This document shows positions 47,981-57,270 of a stretch of DNA of 64,000 bases, piece by piece; position 1 is the stretch's first letter; every line of letters begins with the position of its first letter. Under the pieces are notes generated by a model, which did not search any database, was not told the origin of the DNA, and was given only the letters and a program-made list of their open reading frames with translations. The DNA is from Saprospirales bacterium (GTDB lineage: Bacteria > Bacteroidota > Bacteroidia > Chitinophagales > Saprospiraceae): assembly GCA_016711045.1 (NCBI GenBank), contig JADJTT010000008.1:372001-436000 (forward strand), read 5' to 3'. The translations under genes and the position numbers were made by a program.

Positions 47981-49123
47981 ATGTCTCCAAATACCCACTT
48001 TTATAAATTTTTCTTTTATCCCTTGCTGTCTGTCTGCCTGTTGGCCATTGGCTGCGGTAGCGACCCGAACGAGGATACCGTTTCGACCGACATGGTCGCC
48101 CCGGCGCCGGCGCAGCGAATTACGCTCATATCCAACCTCGACTACCTGCGCATTCGCAAAACGCCCGGCGTCGACGGAGAGGTGATCACTACGCTTTCAG
48201 AAGGCGATACCCTTTACGAAATGGGAGAGGTCAGCGCTTTTACCACGGAAGTGACCCTGCGTGGGATCCGCTTCAATGAACCCTGGATAAAAGTGCGCAC
48301 ACAGGACAGTCTGTCTGGCTGGGTGTATGGCGGCGGTGTCAATTTCCAACTGGACGACCGCCTCGAATTGACCAACAGGCTGATGAAGATGCGCCTCCAA
48401 ACCTTCTTTGGGGAGATCCTGGCCCAGCGCATACTGGACTACCGGGCTGCCTATCGCCAGGCCAAAACCAGCACCGACCTGGCTGCCGTTTACCGGGAAG
48501 CCGGACAATTGCGCGATACACTCGTGCAGATCTTCGATAAAAAGATTACCGTGATCCAAAAACCCGACCAGACACCCAACATCGCCTGGATGGAAGAAGC
48601 CATGCCGGGAATGATCACCCAACGAGTGGCCGAAGGCACGGCATTCTACCTGTTTATGGATTATCACCAATGGCTCGCCAGAAGCCGCCAGACCACAGGA
48701 AGCGAGGATAACCAATTTGCAGAGGTATGCCTCACGGCGTTCCACCTCGATAGCATAGAGTACTTCGCTCCCGATTGGCTCATTCAAACCTCGGATGTGG
48801 ATTTTTACAGTGAACTGGGGAAAGGGGTACACCAAAAGATGTTGGAAAAGATGAACCAGGCCAGGGCTGCATCCGATCTGTTCGAACCCGAATACCAGGA
48901 ATTTAAGTCGAAACTGCTGGCGGATATAACCGGAATGGACGACCTGGCCTATTGGAATGATCAACTAGCCATACTTGGAGAACTGGATGCGATCCTCGCC
49001 GCCGAATACGGGATTTTGACCAACGCGGAAAAAGCTTCGATCCAGACACGCCGCCAACAATTTGAACAACCCGATATCCATCATATCCGGCTCAATGTCA
49101 GAGCCGGGGTGGAGTTAAAATAA
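47981..49123 (+). CDS. Lipoprotein with bacterial SH3-like domain
   Basis: This 380-residue protein has the lipobox LAIGC (C25) and a bacterial SH3-type domain at about 46-125 (LDYLRIRKTPGVDGEVITTLSEGDTLYEMGE, WIKVRTQDSLSGWVYGGGV). SH3b domains usually bind peptidoglycan or proteins in the envelope. The remaining ~250 residues are helical and unrecognised (YRAAYRQAKTSTDLAAVYREAG, FLMDYHQWLARSRQ-like). It is closely followed (10-bp gap) by the next gene on the same strand, so the two may be co-expressed. Confidence 0.75.
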   Translation: MSPNTHFYKFFFYPLLSVCLLAIGCGSDPNEDTVSTDMVAPAPAQRITLISNLDYLRIRKTPGVDGEVITTLSEGDTLYEMGEVSAFTTEVTLRGIRFNEPWIKVRTQDSLSGWVYGGGVNFQLDDRLELTNRLMKMRLQTFFGEILAQRILDYRAAYRQAKTSTDLAAVYREAGQLRDTLVQIFDKKITVIQKPDQTPNIAWMEEAMPGMITQRVAEGTAFYLFMDYHQWLARSRQTTGSEDNQFAEVCLTAFHLDSIEYFAPDWLIQTSDVDFYSELGKGVHQKMLEKMNQARAASDLFEPEYQEFKSKLLADITGMDDLAYWNDQLAILGELDAILAAEYGILTNAEKASIQTRRQQFEQPDIHHIRLNVRAGVELK

Positions 49124-49133
49124 TAGACCCCTC

Positions 49134-49763
49134 ATGGCACCTTTTTCACCCCTGAAATGGCTGGACGACCTGCTCAATCCCCTCACCAAGCGTATGGGCC
49201 GGGATATGGAGGAGATGCGTCAGGAACTGGCCCCCTGGAAAGAAACCCTGGTTCCACTCGCCCCAAAAGAATGGGAACTCCTTTCCAGCTACCATTTCCC
49301 GCAGGGCGGTGGGCGCAAGCGCAGGAAAAAAGCACCGGAAAGCGGCCTGTTTGGCACAATCTACCAGGAGCCCGTCGTGGCCTGGAGCTATAAGGAATAT
49401 CCAGGCAAGGGAAATCCCGCTATCCTGGTGGCGCGTACCTATGGACAGGAATACCTCTACAAACGCATGGGCCAGGACGTGGAGTTGGTGATCGGTCCCT
49501 ACCTGGTCGGCGTGCTCCTCCCTGACGGCCGCCTGGTTTCTTCCCGAAAAAAAGAACTGTTGGCCAAGATCGGCCAGCCAAATGGCAATTATCAACCCAT
49601 CTGGATCTATGGCCGGGAAGCGGGCGCCATAACCCTGCCAGGGGAGTCCCTGGCTCCTTTTCCCAGAGCCTTCGCCTTCCTGGTGGAAATGAATGATACC
49701 GAAAGGGAGCTGTTTCTGGCTGTGGCTATTCTGGAGTTAGTGCGGCAGAAAATGAATAACTAG
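49134..49763 (+). CDS. Protein of unknown function downstream of the SH3 lipoprotein gene
   Basis: This 209-residue protein has no signal peptide or membrane segment. It starts FSPLKWLDDLLNPLTKRMGRDMEEMRQELAPWK (amphipathic helices), has a basic patch GGGRKRRKKAPESGLFG at about 58-74, then a beta-rich middle (EPVVAWSYKEYPGKGNPAILVARTYGQEY) and a helical C-terminus. I do not recognise a family. Codon use and the tight linkage to the preceding gene support it as a real gene. It may be a cytosolic partner of the lipoprotein, which is only a guess from position. Confidence 0.6.
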   Translation: MAPFSPLKWLDDLLNPLTKRMGRDMEEMRQELAPWKETLVPLAPKEWELLSSYHFPQGGGRKRRKKAPESGLFGTIYQEPVVAWSYKEYPGKGNPAILVARTYGQEYLYKRMGQDVELVIGPYLVGVLLPDGRLVSSRKKELLAKIGQPNGNYQPIWIYGREAGAITLPGESLAPFPRAFAFLVEMNDTERELFLAVAILELVRQKMNN

Positions 49764-49787
49764 CTGATGTTACGGCAGAATGTATAA

Positions 49788-49852
49788 GGGATTTGGAGGG
49801 ATTAAAGGGTATTGAATGGGATTGCCTGCCTCACTAATCCCCTCCAATCCCC
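49788..49852. repeat. GGGATT-type inverted repeat before the beta-propeller gene
   Basis: GGGATTTGGAGGGATTA on the left pairs almost perfectly with TAATCCCCTCCAATCCCC on the right. Further GGGATT/GGGTATT copies lie in between. It could form a hairpin terminator for the preceding gene pair and ends 32 bp before the next start codon. Confidence 0.6.
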
Positions 49853-49884
49853 AAATTATTTCTGACTGCGTAACTCCGTAATTA

Positions 49885-52389
49885 ATGAATATACACAACG
49901 CCGCTCTCATACTCCTCCTACTGGCTTTCGCCGCTGCTTGTCAACCCAAACCCAAAACACCAAGCGGCGCAGGCCTGGCCCTTGAATTCTGGTCCATGAG
50001 TCGGTCGTATCCCGATGGCAAGATCCATTCGGATCAGTGGGCCGCTGAATTTATGCGGCTGAAACAAAGCGTCACCCTGCGTGGCGGAGGCCTGGGTGAA
50101 GCATGGGAAGCCCTGGGGCCCAAAAACTTCGGCGGACGTACCCTCTGCCTGGCTTTTCACCCCGACAACCCCGACATCATCTTTGCCGGATCGGCAGGAG
50201 GGGGACTTTGGAAAACGGAGACCGCAGGGATTGGCGCAGAGGCCTGGACGTATATCCCTACCGGATTTCCCGTGCTCGGCGTGGGGGCCATCGCTATTGA
50301 TCCCACCGATCCGGATGTGCTATACATCGGTACCGGCGAAGTATATAACTACACCGCCGCAAATCCAGGTGTCGTAAGCCGCTTTACCCGGGGTACCTAT
50401 GGGATCGGTATCCTGAAAACTACCGATGGCGGAGCGACCTGGACCAAATCGCTCGACTGGCCCCTGGAGGAACTCACAGGCGTACAGGATATTCTGATCA
50501 ATCCCGAAAATACACAAACCGTATACGCAGCCACTACGGAAGGGCTTTTCCGGACCTATAACGGAGGGCAGACCTGGGAAAATATTCACCCCAAATCGAT
50601 GGCCGTAGACCTCCACATGCATCTCACCGACACCTCCCTTCTCTGGGTGACCCACGGCAACAACATGAGCCCGGACCGGGGTGTATATCGCACCCAGGAT
50701 GGCGGACAAACCTTTGAGCTTTTGTCCAACGGCATTCCCACCAACTACACCGGAAAAACCCTCCTGGCCCTGTGTCCCTCCAAACCCGATCAGCTCTACG
50801 CGTCGGTAGCCGATTCGGGCAATGGCCTGGGACTCTATGTATCGGACGACAAAGGCGATTCCTGGCACCTTGTCAACGCTACTGACGTACCCAAGTACCA
50901 GGGCTGGTACTCCCACGACCTGGCCGTGCGGCCCAACAATGCCAACTTTTTGGTATACGGGGGGATCGACGCCTATATTTCGGGCAACGGTGGCGTCAAC
51001 CTCACCCAAACCGCCTATTGGTATTATTGGTATCTCGGCCTTACCCAACCCGGGGAGCCCGAAGGACCGTCCAATTATGTACACGCCGATATCCACGCGG
51101 TCTATTTCCATCCGATCAAAACCAACAACGTCTACCTCGCCACCGATGGGGGCATCTTTGTGTCGGAGAATAGCGGGTATTCCTGGGAAGCCCGCAACGG
51201 AGGCTATCAGACCCAGCAGTTTTTTGCCAATTTTTCCAACTCCACTACAGACTCCCTTTTCGCGATGGGGGGGATGCAGGACAATGCCACCGCCGTGTAT
51301 GTCGGCCAGGATGGCTGGTGGCGCATCCTGGGGGGCGACGGCATGTCGACGGCCATTCACCCGGAAAACGATAGCATCTTTTTCGCTTCCTTTCAAAACC
51401 TGAGCATGCGTCGTACGGTAGACCGGGGAGCTACCTTCCAATCGACGTTGCCACAGGAAGTCTTTTATGAGACCCGCGCCTTTGACGGCCCTTTTGAAAT
51501 GGCGCCTTCCAACCCCAATATTATCTATGCCGGTGCGCAACGCCTCTACCGGACCAATAACCTGGGCAACACCTGGGCCGCCACGTCGCCCAATACCGTA
51601 GATGGCGAAAACCCGATCCTGACCATCGCCGTAGGCCCGGATGATCCCAATCTCGTATATGTCTCCACCGCCTCGCCCGACGGCGACCCGGCTGGCGTTT
51701 TCAAAAGTACAAACGGGGGCGCTACGTGGCAGTCCATGGCCGGATTGCCCGACCGGGTGGCGATGGATATCGTCATTCATCCCGGTGACCCGGAGATGGT
51801 GTATGTCGTTTTTTCCGGGTTCGGGACTGCCCATTTGTTCCGAACAGCGGATGGGGGGGCGAATTGGCAGTCGATTGGAGGCGACCTTCCCGATGTGCCC
51901 ACCAATACCTTGTTGATCGACCCGCTTTATCCGGCCAATATGTACCTGGGCAATGACCTTGGGGTTTTTGCCTCCACCAACGGAGGTACCTCATGGGCCT
52001 ATTTATCGGAAGGACTTCCCGACGCCGTGCTGGCGATGCATTTGAGCATTTCGCCTTCCAACCGGAAGTTGCGGCTGGCGACGCATGGGAATGGCCTATA
52101 TGAGACGGACCTGCTACCACCCGATTTGACCAATGTCCGGCCCGGAATGGCGGTATTGGAGGAGGTGCGGGTTTTTCCCAATCCGGCGAGTGATGTGCTA
52201 TTTATCGAAATGGACAAGGCCGCATTCAGCGTACAGTTGTTGGACGTGCAGGGGAGGGTTGTTTGGCGCGGAAGCACTTCCTCGAAGATCCTGACCGTGA
52301 ATTTACGCGATCTACCGGCTGGATTGTATTATTGCCGGGTAGGGCAGGGGCAGGTTTGGAGGGTGGTACCTGTGGTGATCGAATGGTGA
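49885..52389 (+). CDS. Sortilin/sialidase-type beta-propeller protein with lipobox and T9SS sorting domain
   Basis: This 834-residue protein has many BNR/VPS10-type repeats (FHPDNPDIIFAGSAGGGLWKTET, GILKTTDGGATWTKS, LFRTADGGANWQSI). These form one or two seven- or ten-bladed propellers at about 60-745. The N-terminus reads like a lipoprotein signal, with C19 in FAAACQPK. The last ~80 residues are a type A T9SS sorting domain (VRVFPNPASDVLFIEM, DVQGRVVW, LPAGLYYCRV). Such propellers often act as glycan- or polymer-binding or hydrolysing surfaces; no catalytic set is clear. A lipobox with a T9SS domain is unusual. Confidence 0.85.
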   Translation: MNIHNAALILLLLAFAAACQPKPKTPSGAGLALEFWSMSRSYPDGKIHSDQWAAEFMRLKQSVTLRGGGLGEAWEALGPKNFGGRTLCLAFHPDNPDIIFAGSAGGGLWKTETAGIGAEAWTYIPTGFPVLGVGAIAIDPTDPDVLYIGTGEVYNYTAANPGVVSRFTRGTYGIGILKTTDGGATWTKSLDWPLEELTGVQDILINPENTQTVYAATTEGLFRTYNGGQTWENIHPKSMAVDLHMHLTDTSLLWVTHGNNMSPDRGVYRTQDGGQTFELLSNGIPTNYTGKTLLALCPSKPDQLYASVADSGNGLGLYVSDDKGDSWHLVNATDVPKYQGWYSHDLAVRPNNANFLVYGGIDAYISGNGGVNLTQTAYWYYWYLGLTQPGEPEGPSNYVHADIHAVYFHPIKTNNVYLATDGGIFVSENSGYSWEARNGGYQTQQFFANFSNSTTDSLFAMGGMQDNATAVYVGQDGWWRILGGDGMSTAIHPENDSIFFASFQNLSMRRTVDRGATFQSTLPQEVFYETRAFDGPFEMAPSNPNIIYAGAQRLYRTNNLGNTWAATSPNTVDGENPILTIAVGPDDPNLVYVSTASPDGDPAGVFKSTNGGATWQSMAGLPDRVAMDIVIHPGDPEMVYVVFSGFGTAHLFRTADGGANWQSIGGDLPDVPTNTLLIDPLYPANMYLGNDLGVFASTNGGTSWAYLSEGLPDAVLAMHLSISPSNRKLRLATHGNGLYETDLLPPDLTNVRPGMAVLEEVRVFPNPASDVLFIEMDKAAFSVQLLDVQGRVVWRGSTSSKILTVNLRDLPAGLYYCRVGQGQVWRVVPVVIEW

Positions 52390-52412
52390 GTTTAGTGCTT
52401 AACTTTTTTGAA

Positions 52413-52964
52413 TCAATCCACCGGCATCGCCTCTTCCAAAATATAATTCAGATAATACACATCGGTATCATTGAGCCGCAGCCGCCCACGAAAAGTGGTT
52501 TGAGCGTCTTGTTTAAATCCTCGCCCCACTTTTGCCTGATCGGCGAGTTGAATATCCATCACAGACTCTGGTCCGGCGTTACCACAGAAGAAGCAGCTGC
52601 TATACGGAAAGGCCGATAGGACGAGGATCCGGCTATTTTCAGTTTCTTCGAGGGGGATGATGTATCCACCAATCTGAACGGGTTTCCCCGCAAACAATAG
52701 AATATCCTGGTGGAACACGGGGAAATAGACGTAGTCGTTGAGCGAATCGTGCCAACGCTGCTCAAATGCTACCTTGCCCAGCAGGTTCCAATCCAGTTTG
52801 TAATACCCGTCGATAAGCGGAAATTGCGTGGTGTCGATGGTCGGTGGTGGGGGAGTGGTGTCTATAGCAGGAGCAGGTTCCGCCTGCGTGGAAGCTGGCG
52901 GTTCCGGGCTTCCGCAAGCCAGGATTAATAAGGATACAAATAATGCGAAGGAGAGCTGTTTCAT
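52413..52964 (-). CDS. DUF3299-like lipoprotein
   Basis: This protein of about 183 residues has the lipobox LILAC (C17), a Pro/Thr-rich linker with IDTTPPPPTIDTTQ, and a compact domain at about 60-183. That domain contains VQIGGYIIPLEETENSRILVLSAFPYSSCFFCGN, which resembles the GYxxPL and CxxC-type features of DUF3299 proteins. These are periplasmic proteins of unknown role, sometimes linked to metal or permease systems. The ATG at 52,964 gives the lipoprotein signal. The longer frame to 53,012 is read from GTGAAGG repeats and is rejected. Confidence 0.75.
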   Translation of the reverse strand: MKQLSFALFVSLLILACGSPEPPASTQAEPAPAIDTTPPPPTIDTTQFPLIDGYYKLDWNLLGKVAFEQRWHDSLNDYVYFPVFHQDILLFAGKPVQIGGYIIPLEETENSRILVLSAFPYSSCFFCGNAGPESVMDIQLADQAKVGRGFKQDAQTTFRGRLRLNDTDVYYLNYILEEAMPVD

Positions 52965-52967
52965 GGT

Positions 52968-53012
52968 GGAGAGTGAAGGGTGAAGGGTGAAGGGTGAAGG
53001 GTCCCCCTTCAC
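52968..53012. repeat. GTGAAGG heptamer array upstream of the DUF3299 lipoprotein gene
   Basis: Four near-perfect tandem GTGAAGG units start at about 52,973, followed by GTCCCCCTTCAC, which can fold back on them. The array begins 4 bp before the start codon on the minus strand and so forms the leader of that gene. Confidence 0.8.
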
Positions 53013-53077
53013 AAAAAAAAAGAGGAAACAAAACGCTCGGTTTCATTTCCTCTTCAGGAGTTTACGGCTTATGGCGA

Positions 53078-53422
53078 CTACCGAACGGAGTCGATGATAG
53101 CCTTAAACGTTTCCGGGTGGTTCATAGCCAGATCGGCCAGTACTTTCCGGTTGAGTTGAATATCTTTTTGATCCAGCTGATGGATAAAGTGGGAATAAGA
53201 CATTCCCTCCATGCGGGTGGCAGCGTTGATACGGGCGATCCACAGGCGGCGGAACGCGCGTTTCTTTTCTTTACGGCCGCGATAGGCATAAACCATTGCC
53301 TTATCAACCGCATTTTTGGCGACGGTGAAGACGTTTCTACGGGCGCCGAAATACCCTTTAGCTGCTTTTAAGACTTTTTTGCGCCGTTTTCTTGAAGCAA
53401 CGGCATTGACTGAACGTGGCAT
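53078..53422 (-). CDS. rplT: 50S ribosomal protein L20
   Basis: This 114-residue protein has the L20 sequence PRSVNAVASRKRRKKVLKAAKGYFGARRNVFTVAKNAVDKAMVYAYRGRKEKKRAFRRLWIARINAA. It binds 23S rRNA early in 50S assembly. It is the last gene of the infC-rpmI-rplT group. L20 can repress this operon in other bacteria; the leader here has not been analysed. Confidence 0.96.
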   Translation of the reverse strand: MPRSVNAVASRKRRKKVLKAAKGYFGARRNVFTVAKNAVDKAMVYAYRGRKEKKRAFRRLWIARINAATRMEGMSYSHFIHQLDQKDIQLNRKVLADLAMNHPETFKAIIDSVR

Positions 53423-53485
53423 AATCGTTTTTTTAGTTCGATACAGGGGCCTTTAGGCACTTTGGACCTGCATCCTCGTTAAAAA

Positions 53486-53680
53486 TTACAAACACAACAT
53501 GCGCTTGATGCGTTTTTCATCGGCCACCGACACCAGGGTTGAACCGCACAGGCGGTTTTTCCGCGACTTGGTGCGGCTACGCATCAAGTGGGACGTGTTG
53601 GCCTGAAAACGCTTCACTTTTCCCGATCCAGTGACGGTAAAGCGCTTTTTTGCACTGGAGTGCGTTTTCATCTTTGGCAT
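53486..53680 (-). CDS. rpmI: 50S ribosomal protein L35
   Basis: This 64-residue protein starts MPKMKTHSSAKKRFTVTGSGKVKR, the L35 signature. The ATG at 53,680 is chosen because the longer frame adds eight residues without family support. It lies 63 bp before rplT and is separated from infC by an unusual 150-bp gap filled by a heptamer repeat array. Confidence 0.96.
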   Translation of the reverse strand: MPKMKTHSSAKKRFTVTGSGKVKRFQANTSHLMRSRTKSRKNRLCGSTLVSVADEKRIKRMLCL

Positions 53681-53751
53681 GACAAATTCTTTAGTGGAGC
53701 GCAAATATACGCTAATTACTTTTTAAAATTCAAGTCAATTGGAAAAGAAAT

Positions 53752-53831
53752 TCAGTATGCAGTCTTCAGTGCGCAGTAGGCAGTTAACTGTATACTGCCA
53801 ACTGCCAACTGCCAACTGCCTACTGCCTACT
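53752..53831. repeat. Heptamer array (CAGTnnn then CTGCCAA) inside the infC-rpmI gap
   Basis: The left half consists of heptamers starting CAGT (CAGTATG, CAGTCTT, CAGTGCG, CAGTAGG, CAGTTAA). The right half has CTGTATA, CTGCCAA three times and CTGCCTA twice. The halves are partly complementary and can pair. The CTA at 53,830-53,832 provides the infC stop codon. The array separates infC from rpmI within a ribosomal operon. Confidence 0.85.
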
Positions 53832-54432
53832 ATTTCCCTTTTTTCTTAGGTGCAAGAATAATGGCCATCTTACGCCCTTCGAGTTTAGGCAGGGCTTCGG
53901 CAGCACCGAATTCTTCCAGTTCTTTAATGAAACGGAGGAGCAGGAGCTCGCCGCGTTCCTTGAAGACGATGCTACGACCGCGGAACTGCACATAGGCCCG
54001 TACTTTGGCGCCTTCTTCCAGGAATCGCTGTGCGTGCCGGGTTTTAAACTCAAAGTCGTGTTCGTCCGTATTAGGACCAAAACGGATTTCTTTGACGACC
54101 GTTTTAGCTGCTTTGGCTTTCAGCTCTTTATCTTTTTTCTTTCGATCGTAGAGGAACTTCTTGAAATCGATAATGCGCACCACAGGAGGAACTGCATTAG
54201 GCGAGATTTCTACCAGGTCGAGCTCTAGCTTTTTGGCCCAATCCAGGGCCGCACGGGTGGGATAAACTCCAGATTCGATGGTTTGACCCACTATTTCGCT
54301 GAGTTCTTCCAGATTTTCACCTACAAGGCGTACTTCCGGAACCCGGATCAGATCGTTTATGCGAAAAGGGGATTGGGGTGCTTGTCTTCCTTGAAACCGC
54401 CGATTTCGATTGGGAACAAATTTTTTTGCCAA
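53830..54432 (-). CDS. infC: Translation initiation factor IF-3
   Basis: This 200-residue protein has the N-domain (FRINDLIRVPEVRLVGENLEELSEIV, ALDWAKKLELDLVEISPNAVPPVVRI), the lysine-rich linker DFKKFLYDRKKKDKE, and the C-domain (VKEIRFGPNTDEHDFEFKTRHAQRFLEEG, VQFRGRSIVFKERGE). It dissociates idle ribosomes and checks the start codon. The C-terminal KKKGK ends in a stop supplied by the repeat array. infC genes often use rare start codons; the first ATG here gives a normal length. Confidence 0.95.
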   Translation of the reverse strand: MAKKFVPNRNRRFQGRQAPQSPFRINDLIRVPEVRLVGENLEELSEIVGQTIESGVYPTRAALDWAKKLELDLVEISPNAVPPVVRIIDFKKFLYDRKKKDKELKAKAAKTVVKEIRFGPNTDEHDFEFKTRHAQRFLEEGAKVRAYVQFRGRSIVFKERGELLLLRFIKELEEFGAAEALPKLEGRKMAIILAPKKKGK

Positions 54433-54583
54433 ACGGATTAATATTTAATGATTGAATAGAAATAGTCCGATTGTGTAACACAAATTGAAGGCGCTAAATT
54501 CCGTTTTTTTTGAAAAAAGTGCCTGTTTGTGCGGACTTTGTATTTCACGGCCTGAAAATAAGGCCTTTCCCCTGAAATAAAAA

Positions 54584-54611
54584 GGAAAAAGCAGCTCACG
54601 CCGCTTTTTCC
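54584..54611 (-). terminator. Terminator-like hairpin between clpC and infC
   Basis: There is a 9-bp stem, GGAAAAAGC/GCTTTTTCC, with an 11-base loop, 51 bp after the clpC stop on the minus strand. A smaller hairpin, GGCCT-GAAAATA-AGGCC, lies next to it at about 54,549-54,565. The remaining 230-bp gap up to infC shows no gene. Confidence 0.6.
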
Positions 54612-54661
54612 TTCACTAAAGTCAGGATGGGTAACCCATCACAACTTGCTAATACCGGATA

Positions 54662-56951
54662 TTAAGCATCCGGTTGTACTTGCTTGATGAGAGAAATCTC
54701 CAGACTGCTTTTGTCTTCACCCATTATTGCTTCCAATACACTGCCTTCCGGCGGCGTCTCGTTGAGGATGAATTCCGCAAGCGGGTCTTCGATATATTTT
54801 TGTACAGCCCGGTTGAGCGGTCGGGCGCCAAATTGCGGGTCGTAGCCTTTCTCGGCAACGAATTCTTTGGCTTCTTCGCTCAACACGAGTTTGTATTCCA
54901 TTCCTGCCAGGCGCTTGTGCAGATCTTCCAGCGTAATATCGATGATCTTGAAGATCTCCTGACGACCCAGGGTATTGAAGATAACCACATCGTCGATCCG
55001 GTTGAGGAACTCCGGCGAGAAGGTACGCTTCAATGCAGTGGTGATAATCCCTTTGGAGTCATCTTCTGCAGCTTCCTGCCGGGCTTTGGTGGCAAAACCC
55101 ACCCCTTGTCCGAAATCCTTCAACTGGCGGACCCCGATGTTGGAGGTCATAATGATCAGGGTATTTTTGAAGTCGACCCTGCGGCCAAGTCCGTCGGTCA
55201 GCTGTCCGTCGTCAAGCACTTGAAGCAGGATGTTGTACACATCCGGGTGTGCTTTTTCAATCTCGTCGAGCAATATGACGGAGTAGGGCTTGCGGCGTAC
55301 TTTTTCAGTCAGCTGCCCACCTTCCTCATAGCCTACATAGCCGGGAGGCGCGCCGATAAGGCGGCTTACCGAGAATTTCTCCATGTATTCACTCATGTCG
55401 ATGCGAACCAGGGCGTCGTCGGAGTCGAACAGGTAGCGGGCCAGGGCTTTGGCTAATTCCGTTTTACCAACCCCGGTAGGGCCTAGGAAAATAAACGAGC
55501 CGATCGGCTTGGAGGGGTCTTTCAGTCCCACGCGGTTGCGTTGGATCGCCTTGGTGATCTTGGTGATCGCCTCATTCTGGCCAATGATCACTTCCTGCAG
55601 GTCTTTGCCCATGTGCACGAGCTTCTTGCTCTCGCTTTGGGCCACCCGCTTGACAGGAATCCCCGTCATCATGGATACCACTTCGGCAATATCTTCTTCT
55701 TCAACCGGATAGCGCTTGGTCTTGGCTTCTTCTTCCCATTCTACCTTTGCAAATTCCAACTGGCGGATCAGCTTGGATTCCGTGTCGCGCAGATCAGCGG
55801 CTTCTTCGTATTGCTGGTTCTTGACAGCCTGATTCTTGGATTCCTTGATCTCTTCGATCTTTCCTTCCAGTTCCTCAATATGCTTGGGTACGTGAATGTT
55901 TTTCAGGTGCACCCGGGCGCCTACTTCATCGAGCACGTCGATGGCCTTGTCGGGCAGGAAGCGGTCGGTGACATACCGGTCGCTCAGGCGCACACAGGCG
56001 CGGATAGCGGCATCCGAGTATTGTACGTTGTGAAATTCCTCGTACTTGGGCTTGATATTCTCCAGGATATGCATGGCTTCTTCCGCGGAAGGCGGGTCGA
56101 CCATAACCTTCTGGAAGCGGCGATCAAGCGCGCCGTCCTTTTCAATATGCTGCCGGTATTCATCCAGCGTCGAAGCGCCGATGCATTGCAGTTCGCCCCG
56201 GGCCAGTGCCGGCTTGAAGATGTTGGAGGCATCCAGGGACCCGGTAGCGCCACCGGCGCCCACAATCGTGTGGATCTCGTCGATGAACAGGATCACATCC
56301 CTGCTTTTTTCCAGCTCATTCATGATGGCTTTCATCCGCTCTTCAAACTGCCCGCGATACTTGGTACCGGCAACCAGGGCTGCCAGGTCGAGCATGACGA
56401 TCCGTTTGTTGAAGAGGGTACGGGAGACCTTCTTCTGCATGATGCGCAGAGCCAGGCCTTCTACAATAGCCGTTTTCCCTACACCGGGTTCTCCGTATGT
56501 CGAGTTCCTGGCGCACGTATTCCAGTTCAGCCTTGAACACATCGTAATCGATGTCGAAATCGTGGAGGGCCTGGGAAGCGGGATTATCCTTGTGCTTGAG
56601 GATGGACAGCATGAGGTGCTCCGGAGCAATTTCTTCGCTCTTCAGCATCTTTGCCTCCAGAAAGGTCACTTTCAGCACCATTTCGGCTTGCTTGTTGAGG
56701 GGCAGATTACCCACATTCAGGTCCGCTTTGCCGTTGGAACCTTTGCGAACAGATTCCTCTATAGCCTGGCGCACTTCGTCGGGGTCTACATGTAAAGAAG
56801 CCAGCACGCGCATGGACAAGCCTCTTTTTTCTTCAATGATCCCCAATAATAAATGTTCGGTGCCAATGTAGTCGTGGCCCATGGTTACGGCCAGGTCCCT
56901 GCTTTTGGCAATTACTTCCTTAACTTTGGGAGAGAATTTTCTACTATTCAT
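54662..56951 (-). pseudogene. clpC: ATP-dependent Clp protease ATP-binding subunit ClpC, internal deletion with frameshift
   Basis: Two frames on the minus strand together make a ClpC. The first (56,951 to about 56,500) encodes the double Clp N-domain (MNSRKFSPKVKEVIAKSRDLAVTMG, then GTEHLLLGI) and about 150 residues ending VRQELDI. The second frame picks up at YGEPGVGKTAIVEGLALRI, the D1 Walker A motif, and continues normally through D1, the UVR-like middle region (EGKIEEIKESKNQAV), D2 (FLGPTGVGKTELAKALA, IDMSEYMEKFSVSRL) to the stop. Compared with the family, a segment of roughly 60-70 residues before Walker A is missing and the frame changes at about 56,494-56,503. As written, no functional full-length ClpC can be made. 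Either the gene is broken or the assembly dropped about 200 bp. Confidence 0.8.
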
Positions 56952-57270
56952 ATTAGCGGATTCTTCAATGATTGGGCTTTAAAACAAGTATACAGCTTAT
57001 TGCGAAACAATCCAATAGAATAAGCCTATTGGCGTACTATTTTGATAACTATCGAGCTAAAATGGTGCCAATTCAGTTTAAGTACCATTTTGTCAGTCGA
57101 TTGGGACTTTTTTGGCACATTCCATGGAAAACAGCCATTGCTGGCAGAATGTTCAAGGATTGTCCAATCCATTGCATTAGATATTATCTGCTGCAAATTT
57201 GAACATTTATTTCGCTTAATTTCCTGCATTATTGATACATTTGTTGACCAAAGCGAGAAATAAGTTTCGT
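56952..57270. promoter_or_regulatory. Divergent promoter region between clpC and the STAS gene
   Basis: This gap has no plausible gene. TACATTTG at 57,236-57,243 matches TAnnTTTG, with TTCG at 57,211-57,214 as a weak -33 box 21 bp upstream; it would serve the STAS gene, whose ATG is 27 bp downstream. On the minus strand TATACTTG (56,985-56,992) is a one-mismatch -7 candidate for clpC. Confidence 0.5.
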
